NCBI GenBank assembly: GCA_964350865.1
Contig: CAYGLJ010000028.1
Coordinates: 1 to 14,599 of the forward strand
Origin: Pontimonas sp964350865
GTDB taxonomy: Bacteria > Actinomycetota > Actinomycetes > Actinomycetales > Microbacteriaceae
DNA: 14,599 nucleotides
Direction: 5' to 3'
In this document: positions 12,600-14,599 of the stretch, piece by piece
How the letters are laid out: each line of letters begins with the position of its first letter
Position numbering within the stretch: position 1 is the first letter of the stretch
Made by a program: the position numbers and the translations under genes
The notes under the pieces: model-generated
What the model was told of the DNA's origin: nothing
Seen by the model: only the letters and a program-made list of their open reading frames with translations
Database searches by the model: none

Positions 12600-13613
12600 G
12601 TGGAGCGACGAGAACTAGATGCACTTCTTACGCCAGATGCTCTCCGCCTTCTCTCCAGCATGGAGGAGCCACTCTCCTCCGAGGATGTCGTCCGCACGGT
12701 GGCGAATCTGCGCAAACAAGGTCACTCCTTGGACACCGTCAGTGCCGTGATGGGACAAGTCGCACTGCGCGCAAAAGCGCGCGACAAGTTTGGAGATTTT
12801 GCGAAGCGGATGCTGTTCTCCCAGGAAGCACTCGAGGTGGCCTCGCGACTGGAGGTGTCGAGCCATCACGCGGGACGCTTTCTCCAGGCTGGGATTACCT
12901 CCCTCACGGATGCCGGTTGCGGACTGGGTGGTGACTCGCTGGCTTTTGCCGGTGCAGGACTCACCGTTCGAGCGCTGGAGAGAGACGACGTCACCGCAGC
13001 TCTTGCTGCCTACAACCTTCAGCCTTTTGACACTGTCACGGTNNNNNNNNNNNNNNNNNNNNNNNNNNNNNNNNNNNNNNNNNNNNNNNNNNNNNNNNNN
13101 NNNNNNNNNNNNNNNNNNNNNNNNNNNNNNNNNNNNNNNNNNCTCGCCCGCGAAGGCATCACCCGAAGCGCTCTGGTGCTCAAGGATGGTGGAGGAGCGG
13201 AAATCACGGGCCCGAGAGATTCCCCCGATGCGCCGGTAGGTGATCTCCAGGACTACGTATCGGAGCCCGATGGCGCAGTGATTCGCGCCCGCCTCATTGG
13301 CGACCTTGCTCGAGCGCACGGTGCCCACATGATTGATCCCACCATCGCCTATATGACAAGTGGAGAGCCCATCGACTCACCTCTCGTCCAGTGCTTTCGG
13401 GTGCGAAAGAGCGTCCCCTACTCACACAAGAAGGTTCAGGCACTCGTTCGCGACGCAGATCTGGGAGCGCTAGAGATCAAGAAGCGTGGCATTGATGTGG
13501 ACCCAGCGGCACTGCGAACAACACTTCCCCTCGAGGGGACAGGCACCGCCACATTGATTCTCACCCGCGTGGCCGGAACAAAGACGGCCATACTGGCTGA
13601 TCGGGTGGTTTAG
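12600..13613 (+). CDS. Class I SAM-dependent methyltransferase with THUMP-like C-terminal domain, interrupted by an assembly gap
   Basis: Predicted methyltransferase of a family found beside groES or tsaD in actinobacteria; substrate unknown, RNA suspected because of the THUMP-like domain. A helical N-terminal part (1-95) precedes SAM motif I, LTDAGCGLGGDS (102-113), and the second strand ending in ALERDD (125-130). After the gap the sequence has the end of the fold and the C-terminal THUMP-like region, with FRVRKSVPYSHKKVQAL, LGALEIKKRGIDVDP and ATLILTRVAGTKTAILA. A run of 100 N (13043-13142) removes motifs II-IV. From memory, full-length members have about 390-400 residues, so this 337-residue reading lacks clearly more than the 34 residues the Ns represent. 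GTG 12600 is the start; ATG 12660 is an alternative. Its stop overlaps that of the facing DUF4190 gene by four bases. Confidence 0.82.
   Translation: MERRELDALLTPDALRLLSSMEEPLSSEDVVRTVANLRKQGHSLDTVSAVMGQVALRAKARDKFGDFAKRMLFSQEALEVASRLEVSSHHAGRFLQAGITSLTDAGCGLGGDSLAFAGAGLTVRALERDDVTAALAAYNLQPFDTVTXXXXXXXXXXXXXXXXXXXXXXXXXXXXXXXXXXLAREGITRSALVLKDGGGAEITGPRDSPDAPVGDLQDYVSEPDGAVIRARLIGDLARAHGAHMIDPTIAYMTSGEPIDSPLVQCFRVRKSVPYSHKKVQALVRDADLGALEIKKRGIDVDPAALRTTLPLEGTGTATLILTRVAGTKTAILADRVV
13043..13142. other. Assembly gap (100 N) inside the methyltransferase gene
   Basis: Exactly 100 undetermined bases, the same length as the gap in rarD, hence a placeholder. The catalytic middle of the methyltransferase falls here. 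Confidence 0.95.
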
Positions 13614-13999
13614 TCAGAGAGTATGTAACCCGTGCTGACTAAGAAGGCTAGAACAATGGGGAGTGCGACCAACACCAACACCGCGGTTCCGATGACCAAG
13701 GCTACGTAGCTCAAGCCCACACCAATGGTGGCTCGGATGCGACTCACTGGCTCACCGCGCCTGGCGATATGACCCAGAATGATTCCCACGATGGCGGGCA
13801 CGATGCCAACGCCAAAAACGGGGGCGAACAGAAGGCTAAAAACACCCACTCCCAGGGCAACCCGGGAAAGAGTGCTGCCGGTTTTCGGCTCGCTCCGGGC
13901 GGGAAGCGAACCGGTGCGCTCCACGGAGATTTCTGACACTGAGACCTCGGTAATAACCTCAGGTGTCTCCTTGTCAGAGGGCTGCAACGGATCGCTCAT
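13610..13999 (-). CDS. DUF4190-type small membrane protein
   Basis: Protein of 129 residues with a polar, acidic N-terminal tail (1-44) and hydrophobic segments at about 47-78 (two short helices around a Pro/Gly-rich turn) and 92-122. The stretch GIVPAIVGIILGHIARR (65-81) followed by an Arg-rich loop resembles DUF4190 proteins, which often have such a glycine-rich double helix after a disordered cytoplasmic tail. Function is unknown. ATG 13999 has no strong ribosome site but a TAGTCT exactly six bases upstream. It lies 24 bases downstream of tsaD, so it may also be cotranscribed with it. The TAA stop shares four bases with the TAG stop of the convergent methyltransferase gene. The family call is moderate. 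Confidence 0.7.
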   Translation of the reverse strand: MSDPLQPSDKETPEVITEVSVSEISVERTGSLPARSEPKTGSTLSRVALGVGVFSLLFAPVFGVGIVPAIVGIILGHIARRGEPVSRIRATIGVGLSYVALVIGTAVLVLVALPIVLAFLVSTGYILSD

Positions 14000-14005
14000 G
14001 ATTCC

Positions 14006-14011
14006 AGACTA
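14006..14011 (-). promoter_or_regulatory. Candidate -10 element for the DUF4190 gene
   Basis: TAGTCT on the minus strand, six bases before ATG 13999, compatible with a leaderless transcript. It matches TAnnnT only, and the -35 candidate TTCAGC at 17 bases is weak. Confidence 0.3.
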
Positions 14012-14023
14012 CCTAGGCAGACC

Positions 14024-14599
14024 CTAGAGCTGAATGATGGAGGGGGAGAGAGTCGAGAAGACCCCACTTGAGAGTGACGAGGGTTCAAAACCCGCCATCA
14101 TCCTCTGAGCACCCAACGCCGCAATCATGGCCCCGTTATCAGTGCAGAGTGAGAGGGGTGGCACGCGAAGCTCAATCCCTTCTTGGTCACAGCGCTCCTG
14201 GGCCAGGCCCCTGACTCGCGAGTTTGCGGCAACGCCGCCACCTAAGAGCAACCGAGGAGTGTCGTGATCGTGGCATGCCTGAATAGATTTCTGGATCAAA
14301 ACATCTGCGACCGCTTCCTGAAAGGAGGCGGCGATCGAGGGCACGTCGATGTCCTCGCCTCGAGCCCGCGCGGACTCGACATAGCGGGCAACCGCGGTCT
14401 TGAGACCCGAGAATGAGAAGTTGTAGCGGTGCTTCTCCTGATCTTTATGGGCTGTTAGCCCCCGGGGGAATCGGAAAAACTCAGGGTTTCCCTCTTTCGC
14501 AACCCGGTCGATTTCTGGTCCCCCGGGATAGGGCAAACCCAGGACCCGAGCGACCTTGTCAAAGGCCTCACCCGCAGCGTCATCAATGGTGTCACCCAG
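14024..14599 (-). CDS. tsaD: tRNA N6-adenosine threonylcarbamoyltransferase TsaD, C-terminal part
   Basis: Transfers the threonylcarbamoyl group to A37 of ANN-decoding tRNAs, together with TsaB and TsaE (t6A synthesis). The window holds the last 191 residues of an expected 340-350; the 5' part, with the HxxxH metal ligands, is beyond the edge. The visible part starts LGDTIDDAAGEAFDKVAR and continues with LGLPYPGGPEIDR, FSFSGLKTAV, ASFQEAVADVL, LLLGGGVAANSRVR and CTDNGAMIAALG, the last carrying the aspartate metal ligand. All are hallmark TsaD/Gcp motifs. The frame is open to the window end. The stop is followed by the DUF4190 gene after 24 bases. Nearness to groES is common in actinobacteria. 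Confidence 0.96.
   Translation of the reverse strand: MGDTIDDAAGEAFDKVARVLGLPYPGGPEIDRVAKEGNPEFFRFPRGLTAHKDQEKHRYNFSFSGLKTAVARYVESARARGEDIDVPSIAASFQEAVADVLIQKSIQACHDHDTPRLLLGGGVAANSRVRGLAQERCDQEGIELRVPPLSLCTDNGAMIAALGAQRMMAGFEPSSLSSGVFSTLSPSIIQL

Noticed and set aside
1..14599. CRISPR array, tRNA, transposase, integrase or toxin-antitoxin pair
   Set aside because: No regularly spaced repeats, cloverleaf folds, terminal inverted repeats with a transposase, or small paired genes are present.

Overview
The window looks like a chromosomal segment of a high-GC Gram-positive bacterium (Actinomycetota), most likely a small-genome aquatic member of the Microbacteriaceae. The clues are a GuaB3 paralogue next to guaB and guaA, a SURF1/DUF3817 pair, a THUMP-like methyltransferase next to groES, CIRCE operators, many GTG/TTG starts, candidate leaderless promoters and only moderately high GC. 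The family-level assignment is inference; no rRNA or other marker gene is present. I see no tRNA, CRISPR array, insertion sequence or phage gene.

Layout. (1) 1-5431, minus strand: a tightly packed run transcribed guaB > guaB3 > SURF1 > DUF3817 > guaA. It holds the two steps from IMP to GMP, an IMPDH-like paralogue without the catalytic cysteine, a cytochrome oxidase assembly factor and a small membrane protein. (2) 5432-5653: divergent control region with a four-part motif resembling an actinobacterial GlnR (nitrogen regulator) site. (3) 5654-9573, plus strand: livH-livM-livG-livF, a complete branched-chain amino acid/amide-type (HAAT) ABC transporter. Its LivH carries an unusual signal peptide and an extracytoplasmic beta-type domain at the N-terminus. 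(4) 9712-9739: hairpin terminator between convergent units. (5) 9774-11054, minus: the cognate solute-binding lipoprotein, with its own promoter and a palindromic GTTAC-n6-GTAAC box similar to the one upstream of livH. (6) 11207-12091, minus: RarD-type EamA permease, interrupted by a 100-N assembly gap. (7) 12177-12473, minus: groES with two CIRCE (HrcA) operators and no groEL beside it. (8) 12600-13613, plus: THUMP-like SAM methyltransferase, also interrupted by a 100-N gap. (9) 13610-14599, minus: a DUF4190-type membrane protein and the C-terminal part of tsaD (tRNA t6A synthesis), cut by the window edge.

How it works together: most of the window is housekeeping (GMP synthesis, oxidase assembly, chaperonin, tRNA modification). 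The liv cassette between guaB and rarD is the accessory part. It consists of two converging transcription units, permease/ATPases and binding protein, which seem to share an operator type and so may be co-regulated by nitrogen status. No clearly new system is visible. The best leads are the shared GlnR-like operators, the LivH domain fusion, the cysteine-less GuaB3, and the groES/leaderless promoter architecture.
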